NCBI GenBank assembly: GCA_000752035.1
Contig: CCFE01000021.1
Coordinates: 310,001-374,000, forward strand
DNA: 64,000 nt
From: Bacillus rubiinfantis
GTDB lineage: Bacteria > Bacillota > Bacilli > Bacillales > Cytobacillaceae
Reading direction: 5' to 3'
Numbering within the stretch: position 1 is the first letter of the stretch; every line of letters begins with the position of its first letter. The position numbers were made by a program, and so were the translations under genes. Below the pieces are notes generated by a model. It was not told the DNA's origin and searched no databases. It saw only the letters and a list, made by a program, of their open reading frames with translations. Below are positions 17,319 through 25,489 of this stretch, in pieces.

Positions 17319-17520
17319 GAAAAAGGGTTCACCTCCTGATGAAAAAATATTTCTATCTTCTGTCATTTTAGTATTAAAAAAGAATGAATTCTATGTATCA
17401 ATTAACCGAAAATTTCAATAATTTAAACTTTACTTTCTTGCAAATTTAACAAAAGACTTCGGCAGAACATGGTTTAGAAGAGGAAAAGTACAATTTGTGA
17501 TGGTAACGACAAGGAAAATA

Positions 17521-17549
17521 AAAAGAACCCGAATGATCAATCAGGTTCT
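17521..17549 (-). terminator. Terminator overlapping the end of CdaR paralogue 2
   Basis: On the minus strand, AGAACCTGA pairs with TCGGGTTCT and is followed by TTTTATTTT. The left arm lies inside the last codons and the stop codon falls in the loop. Confidence 0.75.
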
Positions 17550-18754
17550 GTATTCATTACTGCATAACATTGGATTGCCGTGTAGAGCAGCATACAATCT
17601 TTAAAGCTGCTTGTATTTAGTGAGGTAATCTCACTGATCTTTTCCAGCCGATAAATAATCGTGTTACGGTGAATGTACATATTTCTTGAGGCTTCGCTTA
17701 AATTCATATTATGCTTGCAGAAGCCAATAAAAGTTGAAGCTAAAATATCGTAGTTATCGTGTTGCAGTAAAGGAGTAATCATCTTTATTAGTTTACTCTG
17801 ATAATCAATTGATAACTCTTTCGGCATAATTCTAAATAACGTTTCGCGTTCATTATATAGATGAATGAGGGCATTTGGTTCAAAGTGTTTCCCGCTGCTG
17901 AGTGCGTGAACAGCATTTTCATATGATTGAGCGATTCCACTTAAACTTCTAGCAATACTTCCTACTGAAATAATGGCAGAGGCTTGGTATTTAGCTTCTA
18001 GGAAGCTATTAATCTTTTGGAGCTTTTCTTCAAGGCTTTCCATTAACAGGGAATATGAGCGCTGGTAGGGAAGGGCTTTTATCACAATGAATTGGTTAAA
18101 GTTTAAAAACGAAATGATATCATTTTTCTCTTCCTGAAACAGTAATTGTAAATACTCCAATATCTCGCGCTGAAAATATTGAAAGGGGAAGCTTTCAAAT
18201 AATTCATCGTTACTTTTTTTGTCAGAGATACTTTCAGATGAATTTTTTATTTCAATTAGAAGGCAAACATGGCTGCTATCTAGATTGAATTCAAGCAACT
18301 TTGCTGACTGAACTAGCTGCTCGTTCATTTCAGCATGATTATCATGATAATGGATGAGTTGATGGACAAACATCTCAACCAATTTTCCTCTTAATTCAAC
18401 CATTTCTTTTCGGAAGGCCTCTTGACACATCATTTCTACTTGGTTTTTTACGAGTTGAACGTATTTTTCAACCTCCTTTGGTTCGCCGACAATACCCAAT
18501 ACACCAATTACTTTATTGTTAAATTTCAAGGGAACAGAAACTCCAGGAAGAATTCTTTTTTCAATGTTATTTTTACATTCAACCATCATATTTTTTTTAA
18601 TCACTTCAAGAGATGGCTGGTGAAATAATCCAATTCGGCTTTTATCACTGGAGCCAATGATAATGCCTTCATTATCAGTGATGCTAATCGGATATTGTAA
18701 GATTTCGCTCGTTTTTTCGATGATATCCTGGGCAATATGTTCTAGAATTTTCAA
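17537..18754 (-). CDS. CdaR/PucR-type transcriptional regulator (paralogue 2)
   Basis: A 405-residue regulator with the same architecture as the protein at 12004-13263. The N-terminal sugar-diacid-type sensor has QYPISITDNEGIIIGSSD. The C-terminal PucR helix-turn-helix has MNLSEASRNMYIHRNTIIYRLEKISEITSLN. The two share long stretches of identity in both ends, so they are paralogues from a duplication about 5 kb apart. The ribosome-binding site is AAAGGAGCA before ATG 18754. It lies upstream of the NSS operon on the same strand and is separated from it by its own terminator. It probably regulates the transporter or the ornithine cyclodeaminase-like gene behind it, with an unknown ligand. Confidence 0.88.
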   Translation of the reverse strand: MKILEHIAQDIIEKTSEILQYPISITDNEGIIIGSSDKSRIGLFHQPSLEVIKKNMMVECKNNIEKRILPGVSVPLKFNNKVIGVLGIVGEPKEVEKYVQLVKNQVEMMCQEAFRKEMVELRGKLVEMFVHQLIHYHDNHAEMNEQLVQSAKLLEFNLDSSHVCLLIEIKNSSESISDKKSNDELFESFPFQYFQREILEYLQLLFQEEKNDIISFLNFNQFIVIKALPYQRSYSLLMESLEEKLQKINSFLEAKYQASAIISVGSIARSLSGIAQSYENAVHALSSGKHFEPNALIHLYNERETLFRIMPKELSIDYQSKLIKMITPLLQHDNYDILASTFIGFCKHNMNLSEASRNMYIHRNTIIYRLEKISEITSLNTSSFKDCMLLYTAIQCYAVMNTEPD

Positions 18755-18860
18755 GAATCTCTGCTCCTTTCATAAATTTGACATCATCTATAATCTTTTA
18801 CAATAGATTTACTCTTATTGTAGCGATTTTCTGGCGAGTTGTACAATGATTCTGAAAATA

Positions 18861-18898
18861 GGAAAACGAACAGACACTTCTACAATGAAGTGCCTGTT
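18861..18898 (-). terminator. Terminator of the ornithine cyclodeaminase-family gene
   Basis: On the minus strand, AACAGGCACTTC, a 6-nt loop and GAAGTGTCTGTT are followed by CGTTTTCC. The first arm overlaps the stop codon. Confidence 0.7.
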
Positions 18899-19871
18899 AT
18901 AAATAAATCTCTTGCCCAATGCCTTTTGCGAGGGCTTTTTGATAAATTGCATCTGCAACAATTAGGTCGAACAAGGCCATGCCTGTTGATTTAAACACGG
19001 TTGGACGGTCTGAGGAATAAACAGGGGATACTTTCCCGGTTACTATCTTTGAAAAAGCAACAATCTGCGAAGGCTCAAGCCAATTGTTTTGTAGCGGCTG
19101 GATAATATCTCCGGATTCTTTTATCGCATCAAGTGTATCAACATATAGGTAGTCAAGATTTTTATAAATAGTCTCAGAATACTCTCGCATATGCGGTAAA
19201 TACGAGCCGATACCGATGATTAATTTGCCGTTAAAGATTGTCTCTACGTTAGGTAAAACAGGTGAGTTAGATGAGGTAGATGTAATAATAATATCTGAAC
19301 CCTTCACTAATTCTAACCGGCTGGAGGCGACTTGAATGGTAATATCTGAAGGTACAAGTTTTTTTAAGGATTCAATAAAATTCGGCAGCTTGCTGGAAGT
19401 ACGGTTAAATAAGTTAATTTCCTTAATATCTCTAACGGAACATGCTGCTGCTATTTGGTATAAACCCTGATAACCAGTTCCAATAAGTCCTACAGATTTT
19501 GCTTCCGGTGTTGCTAAATATTTTATAGCCGCTCCTCCTACAGCCCCTGTTTTTAAACCCGTTAATAATGTTCCATTCAAGAGTGCTTTCGGAGTCCCTG
19601 TTGTACGGTCATTTAATACAATGATTCCTTGAGTAACAGGTTGTTTAATATTACTAGGGTTTACACTTACGAGCTTTGTCCCAACCGCGTTTTTTGCGAC
19701 ACAGGGCATAAGCAAGAGTACATTGTCACTATCTTGTACATGACTTCGCAGCGGCATTTGAAACAGGTTGTCCTCATAAAGAACGTATGCCTCTTCAATT
19801 GCTTGAATGATATCATTCATAGAAGCAGCCTGATTGATATCATTTTCACTCAGTATCATCATAAATGACAT
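18897..19871 (-). CDS. Ornithine cyclodeaminase/mu-crystallin family protein
   Basis: A 324-residue NAD(P)-dependent protein. It shows the substrate-side Lys/Arg region near residues 40-75 (PLRSHVQ), the conserved KTGAVGGAAIKYLA segment, the Rossmann motif GLIGTGYQG and the IITSTSSNSPVL segment. The family includes ornithine cyclodeaminase, alanine dehydrogenase (archaeal), ketimine reductase and opine or 2,3-diaminopropionate synthases, so the activity is uncertain. The length is normal. The start may be ATG 19871 (as given) or ATG 19862: the AAGGGGG site is 2 nt from the first and about 10 nt from the second. It is monocistronic. Its neighbours point to amino-acid or amine metabolism, for instance reduction of a cyclic imine. 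Confidence 0.85.
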   Translation of the reverse strand: MSFMMILSENDINQAASMNDIIQAIEEAYVLYEDNLFQMPLRSHVQDSDNVLLLMPCVAKNAVGTKLVSVNPSNIKQPVTQGIIVLNDRTTGTPKALLNGTLLTGLKTGAVGGAAIKYLATPEAKSVGLIGTGYQGLYQIAAACSVRDIKEINLFNRTSSKLPNFIESLKKLVPSDITIQVASSRLELVKGSDIIITSTSSNSPVLPNVETIFNGKLIIGIGSYLPHMREYSETIYKNLDYLYVDTLDAIKESGDIIQPLQNNWLEPSQIVAFSKIVTGKVSPVYSSDRPTVFKSTGMALFDLIVADAIYQKALAKGIGQEIYL

Positions 19872-20063
19872 TCCCCCTTCCCCTCAGTTTACATCAGCAG
19901 GGAGAGGCGGTGCTATGGAGTAGTTACACAAAATTCAGATATCTTTAGTGTCCAAAACTTATTCACTTTTTACAAAAAATCACTGATTTATAAAATAGCC
20001 GAGTCAAGCATCAAGGAGAAAATCACGAAAATGGATCTTGTACCATAGGAAAATATAAGGTAA

Positions 20064-20097
20064 AAATGCAGTCGATAGTAGAGGCTGCATTTTTTTG
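20064..20097. terminator. Orphan bidirectional terminator
   Basis: AAATGCAG pairs with CTGCATTT across a 13-nt loop, with T-runs on both strands. No recognised gene ends here on either strand. Confidence 0.65.
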
Positions 20098-20184
20098 GTC
20101 GTTTTTTACGAAATATAGGCCGTAAATGAAAGTTAAATTTAGGAAAACTATATATAAATTGTTGTATAAAGAGGAGATTAAACG

Positions 20185-20250
20185 ATGTTTTTGAATTTTT
20201 TAGTGAAAAAAAACAAAAACTCAAAAGTTCGTTCCTTTTTTTTTGTATAA
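20185..20250 (+). CDS. Possible 21-residue small ORF with a strong ribosome-binding site
   Basis: ATG 20185 lies 8 nt after AAAGAGGAG. The frame has 21 codons and ends with TAA at 20248-20250. The product would be basic in the middle and Phe-rich at both ends, including a FFF run encoded by a nine-T tract. It has no known relative that I recognise. It may be a leader peptide for the Rieske oxygenase gene, a small membrane-active peptide, or chance. Only the spacing and strength of the ribosome-binding site support it. Confidence 0.25.
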   Translation: MFLNFLVKKNKNSKVRSFFFV

Positions 20251-20363
20251 ACTAAACATATAATTCTGAATTTTTTTAATTTAAAATAACTTCATTGATA
20301 TTATCGAAAAGAATTAAGTTTAAAAGAACATTAGTTACGGCGTTATTTTGGGGAGGTTGGATA

Positions 20364-21461
20364 ATGAACAAAGAATTTGTAAGAGTGAGTGAAAAGCTAA
20401 GCGAAGCTCATACATTACCATCCTGGATGTATACCGATCCAGAAGTATTGAAGGTAGAGAAACAGGAAATTTTTACAAAAACATGGCAGTATGTTGGTCA
20501 TATTAGTCAATTAAGAAAACCCGGTGACTATTTTACAACCGAGGTTGGCGATCGTCCAATTATTCTCACTCATAGCCAAGACGGGGAAATTCGCGCATTC
20601 TATAATGTTTGTACCCATCGGGCCGCAAAATTAGTTGAGGGAGAAGGGAATAAAGCGGTTTTTTCCTGCCCATATCACGCATGGACGTTCCGCACAGATG
20701 GTTCCCTGCTTCGTGCACCTAACATGAGCGGCTGTGAAAACTTTGATTATCAAGATTTTTGCTTAAAAACAATCCAGTTGGAAATCGTTCATTCTTTTAT
20801 ATTTGTTAACTTGGACCAGAAAGCACCATCCATGACACTTCAATTTCCAGATCTCTTTATGCATGTTGAAAAATATGATTTAAGTAAGTTAAAAAGAGTG
20901 CGTGTCAAAGAAACAATCTGCCGCTCTAATTGGAAGGTAGGAATTGATAATTACCTTGAATGCGACCATTGCTCGATTGTTCATAAAACACTCGTTTCCA
21001 AACTTGATATGAAACAATATGAAATGGAAATGCATGAATATTATTCTTATCAAGGGACACCTTTAAAGGGGAAAACGGCTGAATTTGGTTTAGGTGAGGG
21101 CGGCAGATATTATTGGCTTTATCCAAATACTTGGTTCTCCTTTGATCCAGGTCCAGCTAACCTCTCAATTCATCAATCGATACCGATTGACCACAAGACT
21201 ACAAAGTATGTATATACTACTTTTTTTATGAATGATGAAATGACGAAAGAAGAACAAGAATTACTGGCAATGGATGATCTCGTAAGGAAAGAGGACCTCG
21301 ACATCTGTGAGACCGTGCAAAAAGGGTTGGAAACGGGTGCATATAGCCAAGGAAGATTTTCTTTAACGGAAAATTTAGTTCATCAATTCCAATTACTTTT
21401 GCAAAGAGATTTAGAAAATGTTTTGGCGTTACCTTCAAAAAATTCGGCAACAGCAAGATAA
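20364..21461 (+). CDS. Rieske-type ring-hydroxylating/N-demethylating oxygenase, alpha subunit
   Basis: A 365-residue oxygenase alpha subunit. The Rieske ligands are C83/H85 (CTHRAAKL) and C102/H105 (CPYHAWTF). The mononuclear iron ligands are H202 and H207 in the ECDHCSIVH segment, with an acidic residue (D195/E199) as bridge. This last motif resembles the E-C-x-H-C-x-x-V-H of GbcA/CntA-type enzymes that demethylate quaternary amines more than classical aromatic dioxygenases. The start is ATG 20364 with GGGGAGG 6-7 nt upstream; the upstream in-frame codons (from 20295) have no site. No reductase or ferredoxin gene is adjacent. The following amino-acid permease and monoamine oxidase suggest an amine or betaine substrate (inference). 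Confidence 0.85.
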   Translation: MNKEFVRVSEKLSEAHTLPSWMYTDPEVLKVEKQEIFTKTWQYVGHISQLRKPGDYFTTEVGDRPIILTHSQDGEIRAFYNVCTHRAAKLVEGEGNKAVFSCPYHAWTFRTDGSLLRAPNMSGCENFDYQDFCLKTIQLEIVHSFIFVNLDQKAPSMTLQFPDLFMHVEKYDLSKLKRVRVKETICRSNWKVGIDNYLECDHCSIVHKTLVSKLDMKQYEMEMHEYYSYQGTPLKGKTAEFGLGEGGRYYWLYPNTWFSFDPGPANLSIHQSIPIDHKTTKYVYTTFFMNDEMTKEEQELLAMDDLVRKEDLDICETVQKGLETGAYSQGRFSLTENLVHQFQLLLQRDLENVLALPSKNSATAR

Positions 21462-21498
21462 GGGATAGACAGTTCTATCTCTTATCTTCCAGTATATC

Positions 21499-21512
21499 TG
21501 TAAGCGCTTTCT
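21499..21512 (+). promoter_or_regulatory. CcpA cre box upstream of the amino-acid permease
   Basis: TGTAAGCGCTTTCT matches the cre consensus core (TG-N-AA-N-CG-N-T) at all but the last position. It lies 38 nt before the permease start. Confidence 0.65.
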
Positions 21513-21549
21513 GAAAAATACTATTTTTAAAGAAAGATAGGTGATGTTA

Positions 21550-22977
21550 ATGTCAGAACATCAAGAAAAGCAGCCACAATTACAACGAGCGATGAAAAGC
21601 AGACATTTATTTATGATGTCTCTAGGTGGAATTATTGGGACTGGTCTATTTTTAGGGTCCGGTTATGCTATTGGTGAAGCAGGTCCCGCAGGAGCAATAC
21701 TTGCTTATCTTGTTGGTGGTTTGCTTATGTATTTAGCAATGGTATGCCTTGGGGAATTATCGGTAATCATGCCTGTCTCTGGTTCATTTCAGGCACATGC
21801 GACCAAATTTATCGGCCCGGCAACCGGATTTGTTGTTGGCTGGATATATTGGCTTAGCTGGGCATTATATGTTGGTCTTGAATTTGTTGCCGCGGGACTA
21901 TTGATGAAACGATGGTTTCCCGATGTACCAACTTGGATATGGTGTGCCATTTTTGTTATTTTACTATTTTCCATTAACTCACTTACCACTAAAGCATTTG
22001 CGGAAACAGAATATTGGTTTGCTGGTGTAAAAGTTCTGACTGTTATTCTATTTATTATCGTCGGACTTGGAGCTGTATTTGGTATCATTTCACTTAAGAG
22101 TGAACCTACACCTTATTTAACTAACTTCATCGGTGATGGATTGTTTCCAACAGGAATGATCGGGGTATTTATCTCAATGATGACTGTTATTTATTCATTC
22201 CAAGGGTCAGAAATCATGGGGGTAGCAGCTGGAGAAACAGAAGATCCAGAGAAGAATATTCCAAAGGCAATTCGTACTATCGTTTTTCGAATTCTCATAT
22301 TCTATATATTAGCTATGTTTGTTCTTTCTGCACTGGTTCCATACAAACAAGCTGGGGTTCTCGAAAGCCCGTTTGTGACGGTGTTTGATATGGTTGGGAT
22401 TCCTTATGCAGCTGACGTGATGAATTTCGTGATCTTAACAGCCATTTTGTCGGTAGGGAATACAGGTTTATTTGCTTGTACGCGAATTTTATACTCGCTC
22501 GCAGAAACGGGGATGGCACCAAAGGCCTTTTCTAAATTAAACAAACGCGGCGTTCCACTTTATTCTCTCTTAGTTACTCTAGGATTTGCACTGATTTCAT
22601 TGTTAACCAGTGTAGTAGCCGAAGACACATTATTTGTCGTTTTATTAGCTATCAGTGGAATAGGTGGTACACTGACGTGGTTGGCCATTGCTGCTGCCCA
22701 AATAGGTTTCCGCCGTCAGTATATTAAAAACGGTGGCAGAGTGGAGGATCTTAAATATCGTGTTCGTCTATATCCATTTGTACCGATCCTTTGTATTGTC
22801 ATGTGTTTGTTTATATTTGGATTTACAGCCTTTGATGAAACACAACGGACTTCATTATATTGGGGATTTGGATTTGTAGCATTTTGTTATATATTTTATT
22901 TCTTGAAATTTAAACGAACAACTAACAATCTGTCACTCGAAAATACGGCGGCGAATGCTGACACAGAGAAAATCTAG
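21550..22977 (+). CDS. Amino-acid permease, APC superfamily (AAT family)
   Basis: A 475-residue permease with about 12 membrane spans. The AAT-family N-terminus is clear (KSRHLFMMSLGGIIGTGLFLGSG, read in two parts), as is FQGSEIMGVAAGETEDPEKNIPKA around TM6-7. This group imports basic, aromatic or neutral amino acids and GABA by proton symport. ATG 21550 is the best start, 7 nt after AGGTG; ATG 21544 and GTG 21541 overlap the site. A cre box lies just upstream. The monoamine oxidase gene follows after 40 nt, so both are probably one transcript: uptake and oxidation of an amine or amino acid. Confidence 0.88.
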   Translation: MSEHQEKQPQLQRAMKSRHLFMMSLGGIIGTGLFLGSGYAIGEAGPAGAILAYLVGGLLMYLAMVCLGELSVIMPVSGSFQAHATKFIGPATGFVVGWIYWLSWALYVGLEFVAAGLLMKRWFPDVPTWIWCAIFVILLFSINSLTTKAFAETEYWFAGVKVLTVILFIIVGLGAVFGIISLKSEPTPYLTNFIGDGLFPTGMIGVFISMMTVIYSFQGSEIMGVAAGETEDPEKNIPKAIRTIVFRILIFYILAMFVLSALVPYKQAGVLESPFVTVFDMVGIPYAADVMNFVILTAILSVGNTGLFACTRILYSLAETGMAPKAFSKLNKRGVPLYSLLVTLGFALISLLTSVVAEDTLFVVLLAISGIGGTLTWLAIAAAQIGFRRQYIKNGGRVEDLKYRVRLYPFVPILCIVMCLFIFGFTAFDETQRTSLYWGFGFVAFCYIFYFLKFKRTTNNLSLENTAANADTEKI

Positions 22978-23017
22978 TGTTACTTAGTTGTTATATTTTT
23001 AAGAGGAGGAAATAAAG

Positions 23018-24358
23018 GTGAGTCATACAAATGATTATGATGTAATTATTGTTGGGGCAGGTTTTTCAGGAATAACAGCTGCTAGGGAGCTTCGATTATT
23101 AGGAAAAAAGGTAGTAGTATTAGAGGCTAGGGACCGTTTAGGGGGAAGGACATGGGTCGATCAACGGCTCGGGAGTGAACTTGAAATGGGAGGAACCTAC
23201 GTCCATTGGCATCAGCCATATGTATGGACGGAAATCACCCGTTATGGTCTTGAACTTGTAACTGCACCGAAAACTGAAAAGGTATATTGGATTGTCGATG
23301 ACAAACCTTATTCTGCTCCAGTACCAGAGTTTCGCAACAAACTTAGAGGTACAGTAGAAAAATTATTGAATGAAGGCAGAAAATATTTGCCGCTGCCTTT
23401 TCAACCGTTAAATAATGATCAATTCCGAGAAATGGATAAGATTACAGCTGATCAGTTCATTAGAGAATTTGGGTTAACGAAGGAAGAATATGATATTCTA
23501 CATGGTTGGATTGCATCTGATTTTTGCGGCGACCCCAAGGAAGGTGCCGTTACGCAAATTTTTCGCTGGTGGGCATTTTCAGAAGGAAATTGGGAAACCC
23601 AAAGCGCAATGATATCTACGTATCGGTTACAAAAAGGCACGAAAGCGCTAATTGAAGCGATGGCTGCAGATGCAGACGCTGAGATTAACTTTTCGACAGT
23701 GGTGACACAAATAGAGCAACAAAACGGTACTGTAACAGTTAAGACTGAGGACGGCTCTATTTTTAACGGTAAAGCAGCGATTGTCACTGTTCCGCTCACC
23801 ACTTTGAATAGCATTGAGTTTAAACCTCGATTATCAATGGAAAAACGTGCTGCTTCAGCGGAAGGACAAACTTCGAAAGGGGTTAAAGCTTGGGCGAAAG
23901 TTAAAGGAACATTAGAGCCGTTTGACGCACTTGCCCCAGGCTGGTATCCATTATGTTCTGTTCATTTAGACCGCTATATCGATGGAGATACTATTATTGT
24001 TGGGTTTGGAGCAAGCTCGGAAAAATTAGACCCTAACAATCGTAGCGAAGTCGAAAAGGCATTGAAGGTCTGGATTCCAGATATTGAAGTAATGGAGAGT
24101 GCGGGTCATGATTGGGTTAAAGATGAATTTACCCGAGAAACATGGCCCATGCTTAAACCTAATCAGTTAACAGGTTACCACCAGGAGTGGAACACACCTG
24201 AAAATGCTGTGTTCTTGGGTGGAACAACGTTTGCTAATGGATGGGCAGGATTCATTGATGGAGCCATTGAAAATGGGATAACAGTTAGCCGCCGTGTTTA
24301 TAACTATCTGAATGAAGGTATTCCACATAGTCAGCAGTATCCTTTGAAAAATAAATAA
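23018..24358 (+). CDS. Flavin monoamine oxidase family protein
   Basis: A 446-residue FAD amine oxidase. The N-terminal dinucleotide fold IIVGAGFSGITAAREL with E-A-R-D-R-L-G-G-R-T-W (the GG doublet) is at residues 8-48. The C-terminal FAD-contact region is GGTTFANGWAGFIDGAIENG. This architecture is shared by monoamine oxidase, putrescine oxidase and tyramine oxidase, which convert a primary amine to an aldehyde, ammonia and H2O2. There is no signal peptide. It starts at GTG 23018 after GAGGAGG. The aldehyde produced could be oxidised by the aldehyde dehydrogenase at 2789 (inference). A terminator follows. Confidence 0.88.
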   Translation: MSHTNDYDVIIVGAGFSGITAARELRLLGKKVVVLEARDRLGGRTWVDQRLGSELEMGGTYVHWHQPYVWTEITRYGLELVTAPKTEKVYWIVDDKPYSAPVPEFRNKLRGTVEKLLNEGRKYLPLPFQPLNNDQFREMDKITADQFIREFGLTKEEYDILHGWIASDFCGDPKEGAVTQIFRWWAFSEGNWETQSAMISTYRLQKGTKALIEAMAADADAEINFSTVVTQIEQQNGTVTVKTEDGSIFNGKAAIVTVPLTTLNSIEFKPRLSMEKRAASAEGQTSKGVKAWAKVKGTLEPFDALAPGWYPLCSVHLDRYIDGDTIIVGFGASSEKLDPNNRSEVEKALKVWIPDIEVMESAGHDWVKDEFTRETWPMLKPNQLTGYHQEWNTPENAVFLGGTTFANGWAGFIDGAIENGITVSRRVYNYLNEGIPHSQQYPLKNK

Positions 24359-24365
24359 CTACGTA

Positions 24366-24391
24366 AAGGCAACCGAAAAGGTTGTCTTTTT
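24366..24391 (+). terminator. Terminator of the permease-amine oxidase operon
   Basis: AGGCAACC pairs with GGTTGTCT (G-U pairs) around a short loop and is followed by TTTTTGG. Confidence 0.75.
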
Positions 24392-24529
24392 GGTGTGGCC
24401 ACTGAAATCGAGAGAAATTGCCATTGTGCACTAATAAATATATTAAGCGAAATAAAGCTTAGGGCAGCATTCTTTTTTTAGTATAAACAAATACTAGCAG
24501 AAATAAAAAGTCTAGTTGGAGGGATGAGT

Positions 24530-25339
24530 GTGCCTGAACTTCCAGAAATGGAGAATTATAAAATAATATTGAATCAAAGGGTTGCGGGTCAAGTAATTAC
24601 AGGAATTACCGTGACGCGTGAAAAATCTATCAATGTAAACGTTGACCTCTTTAGGAAGAGTGTTCTCAACCAAAAAGTGGTAACCGTAAATCGGAGAGGA
24701 AAGCATATACTTTTTCAACTGGACAACAATTCTGTTTTATTACTGCACTTGATGCTGGGTGGTTGGATGTTTTATGGAACAGATGCAGAAAAACCTAAGC
24801 GTACAATTCAAGTTCAGTTATCTTTTGGTGAAGAGAATCTTTATTTTATTGGGCTCCGACTTGGCTATCTACATTTATATTCACCTGCAGAAGTGGAGAA
24901 TAGGCTTGCGCACCTAGGACCAGAACCATTAGCCGCAGAATTTACTAAGGAAGAATTTTTAAAAACATTGGCTTTGAAGCATGGGCGTTTAAAAACAACA
25001 TTATTAGACCAAGAATTTATTGCCGGCATTGGAAATTGTTATTCAGCTGAAATTTGTTTTGATGCATGTATTAAACCTGTAAGGGATATTGACGAATTAC
25101 ACGAAAAAGAACGAATTAGATTATTTAACTCGATGAAATCTATTCTTGAAAAAGGGGTTCGCTACGGAGGTTATATGGAGCATCCTTTTTTTAATGGCGA
25201 TATCGTAACAGGAGGCTTCCAAGACCAATGCCTAATCTATGACCGTGAGGGACAGACTTGTAAGAGATGTGGAACGATTATTGTAATGGAAATGGTGTCT
25301 TCGCGAAAAACATTCTACTGTCCTAATTGTCAAAGGTAA
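24530..25339 (+). CDS. Fpg/Nei-family DNA glycosylase/AP lyase
   Basis: A 269-residue base-excision repair enzyme. The mature N-terminus must be P-E-L-P, because the N-terminal proline is the catalytic nucleophile and the following Glu is essential. GTG 24530, 7 nt after GGAGGG, puts Pro directly after the initiator Met. The in-frame ATG 24524 would leave Ser-Val in front and cannot give active enzyme. The beta-elimination Lys lies in RRGKHILF (about residue 57). The C-terminal zinc finger is C-x2-C...C-x2-C (CKRCG, CPNCQ). The N-terminal region differs from typical MutM, and the gene is not next to polA, so it may be a second Fpg/Nei paralogue rather than the housekeeping mutM. Confidence 0.88.
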   Translation: MPELPEMENYKIILNQRVAGQVITGITVTREKSINVNVDLFRKSVLNQKVVTVNRRGKHILFQLDNNSVLLLHLMLGGWMFYGTDAEKPKRTIQVQLSFGEENLYFIGLRLGYLHLYSPAEVENRLAHLGPEPLAAEFTKEEFLKTLALKHGRLKTTLLDQEFIAGIGNCYSAEICFDACIKPVRDIDELHEKERIRLFNSMKSILEKGVRYGGYMEHPFFNGDIVTGGFQDQCLIYDREGQTCKRCGTIIVMEMVSSRKTFYCPNCQR

Positions 25340-25366
25340 ACTCGTCACCAGTTTGGCGAGTTTTTT
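25338..25366 (+). terminator. Terminator of the glycosylase gene
   Basis: AAACTCG pairs with CGAGTTT and is followed by a T-run. The first bases overlap the stop codon. Confidence 0.75.
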
Positions 25367-25390
25367 GCATGTTAACCAAGTTGTCAAAAA

Positions 25391-25445
25391 TTAATCTTTT
25401 CTCAAAGATTAATATAATATACTATATACAAAAAAGTATAACACA
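25391..25445 (+). promoter_or_regulatory. ccpN promoter region with inverted repeat and CcpN-box
   Basis: TTAATCTTT/AAAGATTAA forms a perfect 9-bp inverted repeat (25391-25399, 25404-25412) directly before TATAAT (25413-25418), which has no good -35. Downstream, the minus strand of 25435-25445 reads TGTGTTATACT, matching the CcpN consensus TRTGHYATAYW that I recall for B. subtilis. Autoregulation is therefore plausible. Confidence 0.5.
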
Positions 25446-25489
25446 ATTATAATGAATACATAAAATATAACATCATTTTAGTCGAGGAG

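Larger units (their letters stand above)
19872..20363. other. AT-rich intergenic region with an orphan terminator and one possible small ORF
   Basis: This 492-nt gap separates divergent genes. It contains a clear bidirectional hairpin terminator at 20064-20097 with no gene that it obviously ends, a possible 21-codon ORF at 20185-20250, and a TATAAT at 20259-20264 without a good -35 that may serve the Rieske oxygenase gene. I see nothing else in it. Confidence 0.5.

Noticed and set aside
17300..17345. An AGGAGGTG on the minus strand that might start a small ORF
   Set aside because: The only start is a GTG fused to the site and gives 11 codons; no other start follows. The bases overlap the region just upstream of the cre box and promoter.
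12004..18754. Sigma-54 promoters near the PucR/CdaR-type regulators
   Set aside because: No GG-N10-GC type -24/-12 element with good flanks was found in the intergenic regions, and these regulators lack an AAA+ domain.
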